This document shows, one piece after another, positions 51,453 through 59,983 of a DNA stretch of 64,000 nucleotides. The position numbers and the translations under genes were made by a program. Numbering within the stretch: the stretch's first letter is position 1; each line of letters starts with the position of its first letter. A model generated the notes under the pieces. The model saw only the letters and a program-made list of their open reading frames with translations, was not told the DNA's origin and made no database searches. The stretch covers positions 372,001-436,000 of the forward strand of contig NZ_AQQZ01000003.1 in the NCBI RefSeq assembly GCF_001205715.1. The letters run 5' to 3'. This stretch comes from Pseudaestuariivita atlantica. GTDB lineage: Bacteria > Pseudomonadota > Alphaproteobacteria > Rhodobacterales > Rhodobacteraceae.

Positions 51453-52499
51453 ATGCGCCACCTGGTCCTTGCCGCGCTGATCCTTGCCTGGCCCGCGCTC
51501 GCCGCGGCCCAGCACTGGGCCACGCGCGAGGTCTGCACAGTCGACACCCCGGCGATTCACGCCGACCTGTTCACCGCTCCGGGGATCGACGCGCTGCGCG
51601 AGCAGGCCCGCCAGATCCCCAACAACACCGGCCGCTACTGGCAGATCACGGCACCGTCGGGCGCGGTGTCGCATCTGCACGGCACCTTCCACACGTCGGA
51701 CCGCCACATCCTCGACCTGCCGCCGCGTGTCCGGGCCGATATCGCCCGGTCCCGCCTCGTCGCGGTCGAGGTCGATTTCACCGCACCCACCCGCCGCCAC
51801 ATCCGCGCGCTTGGCGACCGCGATCAGATCTGGCGCGATGCGCGTTCCAACTTCAAGTTCGACACCGTCGGCCTGCCGCCCCGCATCACCTCAATGATCC
51901 GCTCCCGCACCTCCGGCCTCGGCTGGACGCCGGAGGCACCGGATTACCTCACCTTCGGCGGGCTTGCCGAACTGCTCCTGCCCGACCCCTGCTCGGACTT
52001 CACGGCTGGCGTCATCCCCTTCCAGGACGCGCTGATCCAGACGCTCGGCCATATCGCGGGCGCGGACCTGCTCGGGCTGGAACCGCGCGACGCCTTCCGC
52101 GCCACGCTCGACCGGCGCGACCGCCAAGACACCGCGATCGCCATCCTCGCGGTCTACGGCGCCTACCTCACACCGATGACAGACAACCGCCCCCGCGCCA
52201 CCAACATCGCGATGTACCTGCGCGGCGAACTGGGCCTGATGTCCCTCACCGACCGCGCCTTCCTGCAGACCCAGTTCGGGCAGGCCGACGGCTCCCAACT
52301 GCAAAGCATTGTCGACGACTACATGCTGCGCGAACGAAACGAGACATTCCTCGCCACGGCACGCGATGCACTCGACACCGGCGGCGTCTTCATGGCCATC
52401 GGCTCCGCCCACCTGCCGGGAACCACCGGCATGATCGAACTCCTGCGCGCGGCGGGCTTCACGGTCACCCGCATCCCCCTTCCGGGCGAAGCCCCATGA
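51453..52499 (+). CDS. TraB/GumN family protein (TIKI-like metalloprotease fold)
   Basis: A 348-residue secreted protein: signal peptide (about 1-19), GxxH motif in SHLHGTFH, and the second motif GSAHLPG. Members have a TIKI/EreA-like fold with a putative metal site. It begins 5 bases after ybaB and its stop overlaps recR by 4 nt, so it is embedded in the DNA-repair operon, which is unusual for a secreted protein. Function unknown. Confidence 0.88.
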   Translation: MRHLVLAALILAWPALAAAQHWATREVCTVDTPAIHADLFTAPGIDALREQARQIPNNTGRYWQITAPSGAVSHLHGTFHTSDRHILDLPPRVRADIARSRLVAVEVDFTAPTRRHIRALGDRDQIWRDARSNFKFDTVGLPPRITSMIRSRTSGLGWTPEAPDYLTFGGLAELLLPDPCSDFTAGVIPFQDALIQTLGHIAGADLLGLEPRDAFRATLDRRDRQDTAIAILAVYGAYLTPMTDNRPRATNIAMYLRGELGLMSLTDRAFLQTQFGQADGSQLQSIVDDYMLRERNETFLATARDALDTGGVFMAIGSAHLPGTTGMIELLRAAGFTVTRIPLPGEAP

Positions 52500-53089
52500 G
52501 CAGCACGCGCGACATCGACGCCCTGATCGAGATGATGGCGAAACTGCCGGGCCTCGGCCCCCGCTCCGCGCGCCGCGCCGTCCTGCACCTCATCCGCAAA
52601 CGCGCGCAACTCTTCACCCCGCTCGCCGACCTGATGCACACCGTCGCAGCCTCGGCGCGGGAATGCCTCAACTGCGCCAACGTGGGCACCTCCGACATCT
52701 GCGACATCTGCGCCTCGGAAAAACGCGCCAACGGCCAGCTCTGCGTGGTCGAGGACGTGGCCGATCTCTGGGCAATGGAACGCGCGGGCGTCTTCAAGGG
52801 CCGCTACCACGTGCTCGGCGGCACGCTCTCCGCCCTCGACGCGATCGGCCCCGACGAATTGCGCATCCCCAAACTGGTGGACCGGGTCACCACCGAAGAC
52901 ATCACCGAGGTCATCCTCGCCCTCAACGCCACGGTCGACGGGCAGACCACCGCCCACTACATCGCCGACCAGCTCGAAGACCGCGTCACCCTCACCTCGC
53001 TCGCCCAGGGCGTACCCATCGGGGGCGAACTCGACTACCTCGACGACGGCACCATCACCGCCGCCCTCAACGCCCGCAAGAAACTGTGA
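52496..53089 (+). CDS. recR: recombination mediator protein
   Basis: A 197-residue protein helping RecF/RecO load RecA at gaps. It has the helix-hairpin-helix [17 protein letters not shown], zinc cysteines C57, C60, C69 and C72 ([16 protein letters not shown]) and the Toprim motif [14 protein letters not shown]. Its start overlaps the TraB/GumN stop by 4 nt. Confidence 0.96.
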   Translation: MSSTRDIDALIEMMAKLPGLGPRSARRAVLHLIRKRAQLFTPLADLMHTVAASARECLNCANVGTSDICDICASEKRANGQLCVVEDVADLWAMERAGVFKGRYHVLGGTLSALDAIGPDELRIPKLVDRVTTEDITEVILALNATVDGQTTAHYIADQLEDRVTLTSLAQGVPIGGELDYLDDGTITAALNARKKL

Positions 53090-53118
53090 CGCAGCCCACC
53101 AGGCGCACCACACCCCCG

Positions 53119-53163
53119 CTTCTTCTCTTTAAAAATATGTCCCCCGGAGGGTCGCCCCGCCCC
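53119..53163. repeat. dispersed intergenic repeat, copy B
   Basis: Same element as at 38968-39013, downstream of recR and close to the end of the convergent trcR gene. On the minus strand the GC-rich CCCTCCGGGGG is followed by a T-rich stretch, so it might end trcR transcripts. Confidence 0.65.
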
Positions 53164-53263
53164 AGGCCCCTCCCGCCGGTCAAAAAGGCCGCCGGCGCGC
53201 CACCCCGCACCAGGATAAAGCGCGGCGCAGCCGCTCCGCGTGAAAGCGCCTGCGCCCGCGGGA

Positions 53264-54049
53264 TCAGTTGCGCGGATCGTCGCTGTCGTCGTCCTCGTCG
53301 TCCTCGTCATCGTCGGGCAGGTTGAAGAAGCTGTCCGCGTCCGAGAAATCCTTGCCAGACGTGTCGTCCTCCGACGATCCCTCGTCGCGCGGGTCACCGC
53401 CCAGCGAGAACGTCTCCAGCCCCTCGATCGCCGTCGGGATCTTGGGTTCGGGATCCATGTCGAGCGATTGTTCGGTCGACACCAGCTTGCGACGCTCGTC
53501 ATCCGACATCACGCCACCTTCGCGCGCCTTCTTCTCGACGGCCTTCTGCACGGCGGCGTCCAGCTCGCCCTGCTTGCACAGGCCCAGCGCCACCGGGTCG
53601 ACCGGCTGGATGTTCGAGATGTTCCAGTGCGTGCGCTCGCGGATCGACTGGATCGTGGGCTTGGTGGTGCCCACCAGTTTCGAAATCTGGCTATCGGCAA
53701 GCTCGGGGTGGAACTTCACCAGCCACAGGATCGCCGCCGGGCGGTCCTGCCGTTTCGACAGCGGCGTGTAACGCGGACCGCGGCGTTTTTCCTCGCCCAC
53801 GGCGGCGGCGTTGAACTTCAGCTTCAGCTTGTGCAGCGGATCGGCCTCGGCGGCGTCGATCTCTTCCTGCGTCAGCTGGTTGTTGGCGATCGGGTCGAAC
53901 CCCTTCACGCCGGTCGCCACGTCGCCATCGGCGATGCCCTGCACTTCCAGCTCGTGCAGACCGACGAAATCGGCGATCTGCTTGAAGGTGATCGTGGTGT
54001 TGTCCACCAGCCAGACGGCGGTGGCCTTGGCCATCAACGGTTTCGACAT
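53264..54049 (-). CDS. trcR: DUF1013/TrcR cell-cycle transcriptional regulator
   Basis: A 261-residue protein nearly specific to alphaproteobacteria: MSKPLMAKATAVWLVDNTTITFKQIADFVGLHELEVQGIADGDVA and DSQISKLVGTTKPTIQSIRERTHWN are the two HTH-like DNA-binding regions. The tail is a long acidic Asp/Glu stretch. It is a transcriptional cell-cycle regulator in relatives. Start and length fit the family. Confidence 0.93.
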   Translation of the reverse strand: MSKPLMAKATAVWLVDNTTITFKQIADFVGLHELEVQGIADGDVATGVKGFDPIANNQLTQEEIDAAEADPLHKLKLKFNAAAVGEEKRRGPRYTPLSKRQDRPAAILWLVKFHPELADSQISKLVGTTKPTIQSIRERTHWNISNIQPVDPVALGLCKQGELDAAVQKAVEKKAREGGVMSDDERRKLVSTEQSLDMDPEPKIPTAIEGLETFSLGGDPRDEGSSEDDTSGKDFSDADSFFNLPDDDEDDEDDDSDDPRN

Positions 54050-54194
54050 CTCGCGTCTCCTCTATCCCGGCCCGACGCATGGATCACCCGGCTCCTGTCT
54101 CCAGGAGGTCCGGGACCTTGGTCCGGGACGGGTTTCCGTTGTCGGGGAACTTGGGCGCTATATAGTCGCGCGCGCAGCAAGAGGGAAGATCAAA

Positions 54195-54833
54195 ATGCGT
54201 CACCTGATTCTGGCCGCGCTGACCGCCTGCCTCGCCACCTTCGCGGCGGCCGAAGGCGAACGCACGGGCGAATTCGACTACTACGTCCTCTCCCTCAGCT
54301 GGACGCCCAGCTGGTGCGCCATCGAAGGCGACGCCAGGGGATCCGACCAATGCGACCCGCGCCACGATTTCGGATGGACGCTGCATGGCCTCTGGCCGCA
54401 ATTCCACCGGGGCTGGCCGTCCTATTGCCCCACCGCCGAACGCCCGCCCTCGCGGCGCATGACGCGGGAGATGGCCGACATCATGGGCAGCTCCGGCCTC
54501 GCCTGGCACCAGTGGAAGAAACACGGCACCTGCGCGGGCCTCCCGGCCGAACGGTACTACGACGCCTCCCGCACCGCCTATGACAAGATCACCCGCCCCG
54601 AGGTCCTGCGGCAGCTCACCGATCCGGTGCGCCTGCCCGTCTCGGTCGTCGAGGCGGCGTTTTTGCGCGACAATCCGGGGCTTGAACCGGACATGATCAC
54701 CATCACCTGCAAGGCGGGCCGCATCCAGGAGGCGCGCATCTGCCTGTCGAAATCGCTCGACTTCGTGCCCTGTGGGCGTGACGTGGTGCGCGACTGCACG
54801 ATGGACAACGCGCTGCTCGATCCGGTGCGCTGA
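54195..54833 (+). CDS. secreted RNase T2-family protein
   Basis: A 212-residue protein with a signal peptide (about 1-19). The first active-site motif is TLHGLWPQ (H64). The second reads LAWHQWKKHGTC, keeping the catalytic H110 but with glutamine where classical RNase T2 enzymes have glutamate. Cysteines are compatible with disulfides. It should cleave RNA in the periplasm or outside if still active. Start ATG 54195 begins the signal peptide. Confidence 0.9.
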   Translation: MRHLILAALTACLATFAAAEGERTGEFDYYVLSLSWTPSWCAIEGDARGSDQCDPRHDFGWTLHGLWPQFHRGWPSYCPTAERPPSRRMTREMADIMGSSGLAWHQWKKHGTCAGLPAERYYDASRTAYDKITRPEVLRQLTDPVRLPVSVVEAAFLRDNPGLEPDMITITCKAGRIQEARICLSKSLDFVPCGRDVVRDCTMDNALLDPVR

Positions 54834-54999
54834 GCGCGGTTCGCATCGCGGCGAGGTCGGTAAAACCCGACCTGCCAAACCCCAAGTAAGCTGCTAGGTT
54901 ACCCGCGACGGGCCGGCTCCATTTCACGGTCTTGTCGAACTTTTTGATGACGAAACCGCCGGTGTGACGCATCGGCCATTGATGACAAGGGGTTGCCCC

Positions 55000-55629
55000 A
55001 TGAAGTTCCGTTCGGAGCCGTTGAAGACCGCGCGCCTGCGCACCACCCTGGCGCAGGAGCGCCAGATGACCTCCCTCCTCGACCGCGAGATCATCGGCGG
55101 ATCGCACCAGATCGTGCCGCACCGCGAAAACTGGGTGCCGATGTGGGTCGATACCGGCCACGTCGTGCGCTCCGATTGCGGCACGATGTTCGCCGAGCGC
55201 AGCATCACCCGGGGCGGACGCCTGATCTGGCTGGTCACGACCGAAGGCAAGTCGCACGCCTATCACGCCACGGCACAGGACCCGTTCGCCGCGTTCGAGC
55301 AGGCGACCGAGGCGCGCGACAGGCGCCGTTTCGTCCGCGGCCAGTGGGATGTCGTGAAACGCCTGCAACGCGACCTGATGCTGGGCCGTCGCCGGTTCGA
55401 CGTGCTGATCGACGATGCCGCCGCCTCGCCGCTTTGCGCGGTGGGCATCCAGTATTTCATGTCGCGCATCGGCATGGGCCGTGTCCGGCGCGTGTCGGGC
55501 CGCGTGGCGGCGCTGATGATGATGATCGAACCTCAGGTGGGCTTCGTCATCTACGAAGCCGCCCGGCGCCACGGCGTCCTGTCGGAGATGCCAGAGGGCC
55601 GGGACGCGGTGACATCGGCCATGGCCTGA
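55000..55629 (+). CDS. uncharacterised protein
   Basis: A 209-residue protein of no recognised family. It has a basic N-terminus, a middle with paired LxxW-like stretches (GGRLIWLVTTEGKSHAYHAT), and Arg-rich and Met-rich helical segments near the end (YFMSRIGMGRVRRVSGRVAALMMMIEPQVGF). No membrane helix or signal peptide. ATG 55000 has an AAGGGG ribosome-binding site; ATGs upstream (54964 and 54982) are possible. Confidence 0.65.
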   Translation: MKFRSEPLKTARLRTTLAQERQMTSLLDREIIGGSHQIVPHRENWVPMWVDTGHVVRSDCGTMFAERSITRGGRLIWLVTTEGKSHAYHATAQDPFAAFEQATEARDRRRFVRGQWDVVKRLQRDLMLGRRRFDVLIDDAAASPLCAVGIQYFMSRIGMGRVRRVSGRVAALMMMIEPQVGFVIYEAARRHGVLSEMPEGRDAVTSAMA

Positions 55630-55911
55630 ATCGGTCCCGTCACCGCAGGGCACGGGTGGAAGTCGGGTATTCCGGACTGGCGCGCCCCCGCGCGCCGGTC
55701 CATGCTGGACCCATGTTTGGATGATCCATTTTATGACCTAGGCAATTGCACTGGATACTCTGAATATGTCGTCCCGGCCCGTATTTCCCGACATGGGACG
55801 CCGCGGATGGCCCGCGCGCATTGTGGGCGCGGTTCCGGTTACCACTCCGCGAACAGACCAGGCGCGCAGGTTTCGGCCCGCGCGCCTGATCACTTCTGGC
55901 GGCAGGCCCGC
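55630..55911. other. intergenic region between convergent genes
   Basis: A 282-base gap that is less GC-rich around 55720-55770. It holds an 8-bp inverted repeat (AGGCGCGC at 55860-55867 and GCGCGCCT at 55880-55887) close to the quinone oxidoreductase 3' end. It has no T-run, so it is only a weak terminator candidate. I see no gene, tRNA or promoter that I can support. Confidence 0.4.
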
Positions 55912-56886
55912 CTAAAGCTCGATCACCGTGCTGCCGGTCGTCTTGCGCGCCTCCAGCGCGCGGTGCGCATCGGCGATGTCGTCAAGCGCGAAGCGCTGGT
56001 CGATCCGCAGGGTCAGCGCGCCGCTTTCCACCTTGTCGAACATCTGCCGCGCCATCTGCTGGCAGGTCGCGTGATCGGCGATATGGGTGAACAGCGTCGG
56101 CCGTGTGACCTTGAGCGATCCCTTTTGCCCCAGCACCGCGATGTTCAGCGGCGGCACCGGCCCCGACGCGTTGCCGAACGACATCATCATCCCCAGCGGT
56201 TTCAGGCAATCGAGGGAGCCGTCGAACGTGTCCTTGCCGACCCCGTCCATTACCGCCTCGACACCCGCGCCGCCGGTGGCCTCGCGCACCCGCGCCACCC
56301 AGTCTTCATCCCGATAGTTGATGCAGAGGTCCGCGCCGTGCTCTTCGGCGAGCGCGCATTTCTCGGGCGACCCGGCGGTGCCGATCAGGCGGATGCCTTC
56401 GGACCGGGCCCACTGGCAGGCGATCAGCCCGACGCCACCGGCGGCGGCGTGGAACAGGACTGTATCCCCCGCCGACAAGGGCGTCGTGCGGTGGAACAGG
56501 TATTGCGTCGTCAGCCCCTTCAGCATCATCGCCGCGGCCACGTCGAACGGGATCGCATCGGGCAGCGGGCAGACCTGCGCCGCACCCATCACCCGCGCCT
56601 CGGTATAGGCGCCGGGCGGCGCCGCGGCATAGGCCGCGCGATCGCCCGCCTTCAGGTGCGTCACGCCCTCGCCCACAGCCTCGATCACACCCGCCGCTTC
56701 CATGCCCAGCGCGTGCGGCATCTGCAACGGGTACAGGCCCGTGCGCTGGTAGATGTCGATGAAGTTCAGCCCGATCGCCTTGTGCCGGATGCGCACCTCG
56801 CCCGGACCCGGATCGCCAACCTCGCGATCCACGATCTTCAACTGTTCCGGCCCGCCCGGAGCCTCGATTACCGCTGTCTTGACCAT
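55912..56886 (-). CDS. quinone oxidoreductase (zeta-crystallin/QOR family, MDR)
   Basis: A 324-residue zinc-independent medium-chain dehydrogenase. It has IEAPGGPEQLKIVDREV, HKAIGLNFIDIYQRTGLYPLQ, the cofactor motif HAAAGGVGLIACQWARSEG and AGSPEKCALAEEHGAD. It reduces quinones with NADPH. It faces the same way as the next two genes, being the last of a probable three-gene set with another MDR enzyme. Confidence 0.92.
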   Translation of the reverse strand: MVKTAVIEAPGGPEQLKIVDREVGDPGPGEVRIRHKAIGLNFIDIYQRTGLYPLQMPHALGMEAAGVIEAVGEGVTHLKAGDRAAYAAAPPGAYTEARVMGAAQVCPLPDAIPFDVAAAMMLKGLTTQYLFHRTTPLSAGDTVLFHAAAGGVGLIACQWARSEGIRLIGTAGSPEKCALAEEHGADLCINYRDEDWVARVREATGGAGVEAVMDGVGKDTFDGSLDCLKPLGMMMSFGNASGPVPPLNIAVLGQKGSLKVTRPTLFTHIADHATCQQMARQMFDKVESGALTLRIDQRFALDDIADAHRALEARKTTGSTVIEL

Positions 56887-56914
56887 GTCACCCCCTGTTT
56901 CGCGGTGCCGGCGC

Positions 56915-57415
56915 CTACCTGTGGCGCGGCGTGAAGATGTTCTGCGTGGGCCGGTGGAACCTGTTCAGCCGCGCGTGAAGCCCGCGCGCCGCACCGCCAC
57001 CCGCATGGCTCAGCGTGCCCATCAAAAGGCCCAGCCCCTCGATCAGGTAAGGCAGGCCGAGGATCACGAAAACCGCGACCGCAAGCTGCGCGATCCACAG
57101 GCGACCCGCCGAAAGTTCCGCCTCCAGCAGCCCGTACATCGACATCACCGCACCAAGAAAGGCCAGCGTGCCGAGCGTCAGCACCGCCATCCATGCCAGC
57201 CGCTGGTTCGACACGCCGCTGACGGCATCCTCGCGCGCGGTGACGTAAAGCGACCGCGCGAACCACAGCTTTGCGCCCTGTCCGATCAGCGTGCCGATCA
57301 CGGGGATGTCGATCACCCCGGCCCAGGGCGGCAGGCCAAGGCTCTGGATACGCTCGTAGGCGCGCAGCTTGGCCGCGTCCCGCGACGACAGGTCGTCGTC
57401 GTCCGCGCCGGTCAT
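56915..57415 (-). CDS. integral membrane protein between two quinone oxidoreductases
   Basis: A 166-residue protein: a charged cytoplasmic N-terminus, then two hydrophobic helices (about 72-94 and 106-128), a Gly-rich stretch and a basic tail (RGLHARLNRFHRP). No known family recognised. The start overlaps the PIG3-type oxidoreductase stop by 4 nt. Placement between two NADPH:quinone oxidoreductases might hint at a redox role, but this is not shown. Confidence 0.75.
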   Translation of the reverse strand: MTGADDDDLSSRDAAKLRAYERIQSLGLPPWAGVIDIPVIGTLIGQGAKLWFARSLYVTAREDAVSGVSNQRLAWMAVLTLGTLAFLGAVMSMYGLLEAELSAGRLWIAQLAVAVFVILGLPYLIEGLGLLMGTLSHAGGGAARGLHARLNRFHRPTQNIFTPRHR

Positions 57416-58410
57416 GCGCTGTCCCCGGCGACATCCAGCACGATCTTGCCGATATGCGTGCTGCCCTCCATCCGGGCATGGGCCGCCGCCGCGTCGTCCA
57501 GCGCAAAGGTCTGGTCCATCACCGGCCCCACCTTGCCCGCCGCGATCAGCGGCCAGACATCGCGCCGCAACCCGTCGGCGATGCGCGCCTTGGCGAGGTC
57601 CGATTGCGGGCGCAGCGTCGAACCCGTCAGCGTCAGCCGCCGGGTCATCATCTGCACGAAGTTCATGTCGGCCACCTTTGGCCCCTGCAGGAACGCGATC
57701 TGCACCAGCCGCCCGTCATCTGCCAGCGACTTGATGTTACGCGGGATATACGGCCCGCCCACCATGTCGAGGATCAAGTCCGCCCCGCCCTCGGCGCGCA
57801 TGATGTCGACGAAATCCTCGTCCCGGTAGTTGATCGCGCGTTCGGCCCCAAGCGCGGTGCAGGCCGCGCACTTTTCGTCCGACCCCGCCGTGGCGAAGAC
57901 CCGCGCGCCCGCCTCGCGCGCAAGCTGGATCGCCGTCGTGCCGATCCCGGACGACCCGCCATGCACAAGGAACCGCTCCCCGGCGCGCAGGCCGCCGCGG
58001 GTGAAGACGTTGGAATAGACGGTGAAAAAGGTCTCGGGCAGGCAGGCCGCCTGTTTCAGGTCCAGCCCCTCGGGGACGGGCAGGCAATGCGCCGCCGGGG
58101 TGGCCACGTACTCGGCATAGCCGCCGCCGGGCAGCAGCCCGCACACGGTGTCACCCACCGACCAGCCCGACACGCCCGCACCGACGCTGTGCACCCAGCC
58201 GGCGGCTTCCAGCCCCGGCAGGTCGCTGGCCGAGGGCGGCGGGGCGTAAAGGCCCGCGCGCTGCAAAGCGTCAGGACGGTTCACCCCGGCAAAGGCGACG
58301 CGGATCACGATCTCTCCCGCGCCCGGTTCGGGCATGGGCCGCTCGGTCGGTTTCAGGACGTCGGGCCCGCCGGGTTCGGTAATCTCAATCGCGCGCATCG
58401 TGTCTGCCAT
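57412..58410 (-). CDS. NAD(P)H quinone oxidoreductase, PIG3 family
   Basis: A 332-residue medium-chain dehydrogenase of the PIG3 (TP53I3-like) type: MRAIEITEPGGPDVLKPTERPMPEPGAGEIVIRV, NRPDALQRAGLYAPP and the cofactor motif VHGGSSGIGTTAIQLAREAG. It reduces quinones or related carbonyls with NADPH. It overlaps the downstream membrane gene by 4 nt (same operon). Confidence 0.93.
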   Translation of the reverse strand: MADTMRAIEITEPGGPDVLKPTERPMPEPGAGEIVIRVAFAGVNRPDALQRAGLYAPPPSASDLPGLEAAGWVHSVGAGVSGWSVGDTVCGLLPGGGYAEYVATPAAHCLPVPEGLDLKQAACLPETFFTVYSNVFTRGGLRAGERFLVHGGSSGIGTTAIQLAREAGARVFATAGSDEKCAACTALGAERAINYRDEDFVDIMRAEGGADLILDMVGGPYIPRNIKSLADDGRLVQIAFLQGPKVADMNFVQMMTRRLTLTGSTLRPQSDLAKARIADGLRRDVWPLIAAGKVGPVMDQTFALDDAAAAHARMEGSTHIGKIVLDVAGDSA

Positions 58411-58493
58411 CTTTCGTGATCCTGCCTCTGGGTTGGACCGTATTCAGAGCGCGTCGCAATTTCAATTCTCTCCCCCGTCTTCGAGGATCGCCC

Positions 58494-58859
58494 ATGCCCC
58501 TGCCCTTGATCGCCGCGATGATCGTCAACCTGCTTGTCCTGATCCCTGTCCTGCTGTTCGCGGCTCGCGGCCAGCGGGCGGACGCGGTGTTCGGCCCCGA
58601 TACCCCGGCACGGCGCATCCTGTTCAGCATGTACGCCGCCATCGCGGGGGTTAGCGCGGGCCTGCTGGCCCTTGCCGCGCTGCAATCCATGCCCGCGTTG
58701 GCACCCGCAACGATAGCCATCATGTGCCTGCAAATCGTTTACAAGTCTTTGACGCTGCCGTGGCTGGGCCTGTCGCACCCGGTCGCGGCGACGAACCTCG
58801 CGGTGACCCTGTTCCACGCCCTGGCGCTTGGCGCATGGGCCATGGGGATCGGGGCCTAG
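58494..58859 (+). CDS. small integral membrane protein
   Basis: A 121-residue protein with four hydrophobic segments (about 3-24, 45-66, 68-86 and 98-119) and few charged residues. Function unknown. ATG 58494 is chosen over 58416 because the hydrophobic domain begins there. Its stop overlaps the convergent COQ9 gene by 4 nt. Confidence 0.75.
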   Translation: MPLPLIAAMIVNLLVLIPVLLFAARGQRADAVFGPDTPARRILFSMYAAIAGVSAGLLALAALQSMPALAPATIAIMCLQIVYKSLTLPWLGLSHPVAATNLAVTLFHALALGAWAMGIGA

Positions 58860-59551
58860 TCGGGCGCGCGGAACTGGCCCGGCAGGTCGGCGGGCGGCAT
58901 CGCGGCCGGTGCGCGCATCTGGCTGAGAAGGAAATTCGGCAGCGCCATCAGCTGCTTGCCGATGGCGGACTGGTTCAGCTGCGCCTTGGTCTTCTCGAAC
59001 GTCATCACGTCCGCGATGCGGCGGTCGAGGAAGGCGCGGGTTTCCACCTGCCCCTCGGACTGGTCGCCAAGCCAATACAGAACCGTCGCCCCGTAGACGC
59101 CCGACAGGATCGCGCGCTTGGTGTACCAGTTGCCGTCGGTCGAGGTGTCGCCGATCACCGTCCAGATCGCGTCCGCCGTGCCCCAGAGCAGTTGCGCGCC
59201 CGTGGCCGCGTTGTGCGGCAGGGCAAAAAGCGTCGTTCCCCGGCGCACGGCCTCGCGGTCGGAGATCGCCTCCAGCCGCAATTCGACGGCGCGGGTGATC
59301 TTCTCGCGGATCTTCAGGGCGGCGGTGTCCTCGCGCCTGTAGGCTTCCTGCATGACCCGGTCCCCGGCCTTGTGATAGGCCACCGCCAGATCCAGCGCGC
59401 CGCGCGGCGCGACACCCCGTGCCACGGCCGGGTCCACCCCGCTGTCGGCGATGGCGGCCCTGAACGTGGCCTCGCCCCAACCGTCGAAGGCAACATGCGG
59501 CAGGGCGGCGTCCACAAGGGTGGCAAGAACGGTTTCATGGGGGGCGGGCAT
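58856..59551 (-). CDS. COQ9 family protein (ubiquinone biosynthesis)
   Basis: A 231-residue protein matching COQ9, which binds lipids and helps COQ7 in ubiquinone synthesis in alphaproteobacteria and mitochondria. The TetR-like fold is not DNA-binding. Segments: ALPHVAFDGWGEATFRAAIADSGV, AVAYHKAGDRVM, TDGNWYTKRAILSGVYGATVLYWLGDQS and FLDRRIADVMTFEK. ATG 59551 is the natural start. It is divergent from rpsU. Confidence 0.92.
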   Translation of the reverse strand: MPAPHETVLATLVDAALPHVAFDGWGEATFRAAIADSGVDPAVARGVAPRGALDLAVAYHKAGDRVMQEAYRREDTAALKIREKITRAVELRLEAISDREAVRRGTTLFALPHNAATGAQLLWGTADAIWTVIGDTSTDGNWYTKRAILSGVYGATVLYWLGDQSEGQVETRAFLDRRIADVMTFEKTKAQLNQSAIGKQLMALPNFLLSQMRAPAAMPPADLPGQFRAPD

Positions 59552-59580
59552 CACGCGGCCTCCTTTGTCATTGGAGTTAC

Positions 59581-59609
59581 TGGACAAGCTAGGACGCCCT
59601 TGTTATAGG
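59581..59609 (+). promoter_or_regulatory. rpsU promoter
   Basis: TGGACA and TATAGG are separated by 17 bases, a good sigma-70-like arrangement. The predicted start lies about 45 bases before the rpsU start codon. Confidence 0.7.
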
Positions 59610-59648
59610 GCCACCTCCTGCACTTACATGCAACGCTAACTTGGAAAG

Positions 59649-59661
59649 GTGGTGACACCAC
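59649..59661 (+). promoter_or_regulatory. palindrome over the rpsU ribosome-binding site
   Basis: GTGGTG-A-CACCAC is perfectly palindromic and ends on the base before the ATG. It overlaps the Shine-Dalgarno stretch GGTGG. A short hairpin here would limit ribosome access, which could be how S21 synthesis is controlled, though this is unproven. Confidence 0.5.
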
Positions 59662-59868
59662 ATGCAGGTATCGGTTCGCGACAACAATGTCGACCAGGCC
59701 CTCCGTGCGCTGAAGAAAAAGCTGCAGCGCGAAGGCGTGTTCCGCGAAATGAAGCTCAAGCAGCATTTCGAGAAACCGTCGGAAAAGAAGGCCCGCGAGA
59801 AAGCCGAAGCCATCCGCCGCGCGCGCAAGCTCGCCCGGAAGAAGGCTCAACGCGAAGGGCTGCTCTAA
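59662..59868 (+). CDS. rpsU: 30S ribosomal protein S21
   Basis: A 68-residue basic protein: [20 protein letters not shown] followed by the [24 protein letters not shown] pattern is unmistakable S21. S21 sits near the 3' end of 16S rRNA and aids initiation. The gene is monocistronic with a good promoter and an intrinsic terminator. Confidence 0.97.
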   Translation: MQVSVRDNNVDQALRALKKKLQREGVFREMKLKQHFEKPSEKKAREKAEAIRRARKLARKKAQREGLL

Positions 59869-59903
59869 GCCCGGATCGGCGACGCTGTCACCGAAAGTCA
59901 ATG

Positions 59904-59937
59904 AAGGCTCCTGCGCTGGCGGGAGCCTTTGTCTTTT
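59904..59937 (+). terminator. intrinsic terminator after rpsU
   Basis: A GGCTCC/GGAGCC stem (extended by AA/TT) with a 10-base loop is followed by TTTGTCTTTT. It lies 36 bases after the rpsU stop. Confidence 0.85.
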
Positions 59938-59983
59938 CAGGTCCTCGTTGCGACGCACGGGCCTGCTGTCATAAACTGTGCCC

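Noticed and set aside
55630-55911. Small RNA or tRNA in this gap
   Set aside because: Only a weak GC hairpin without T-run is seen, with no conserved RNA motif.
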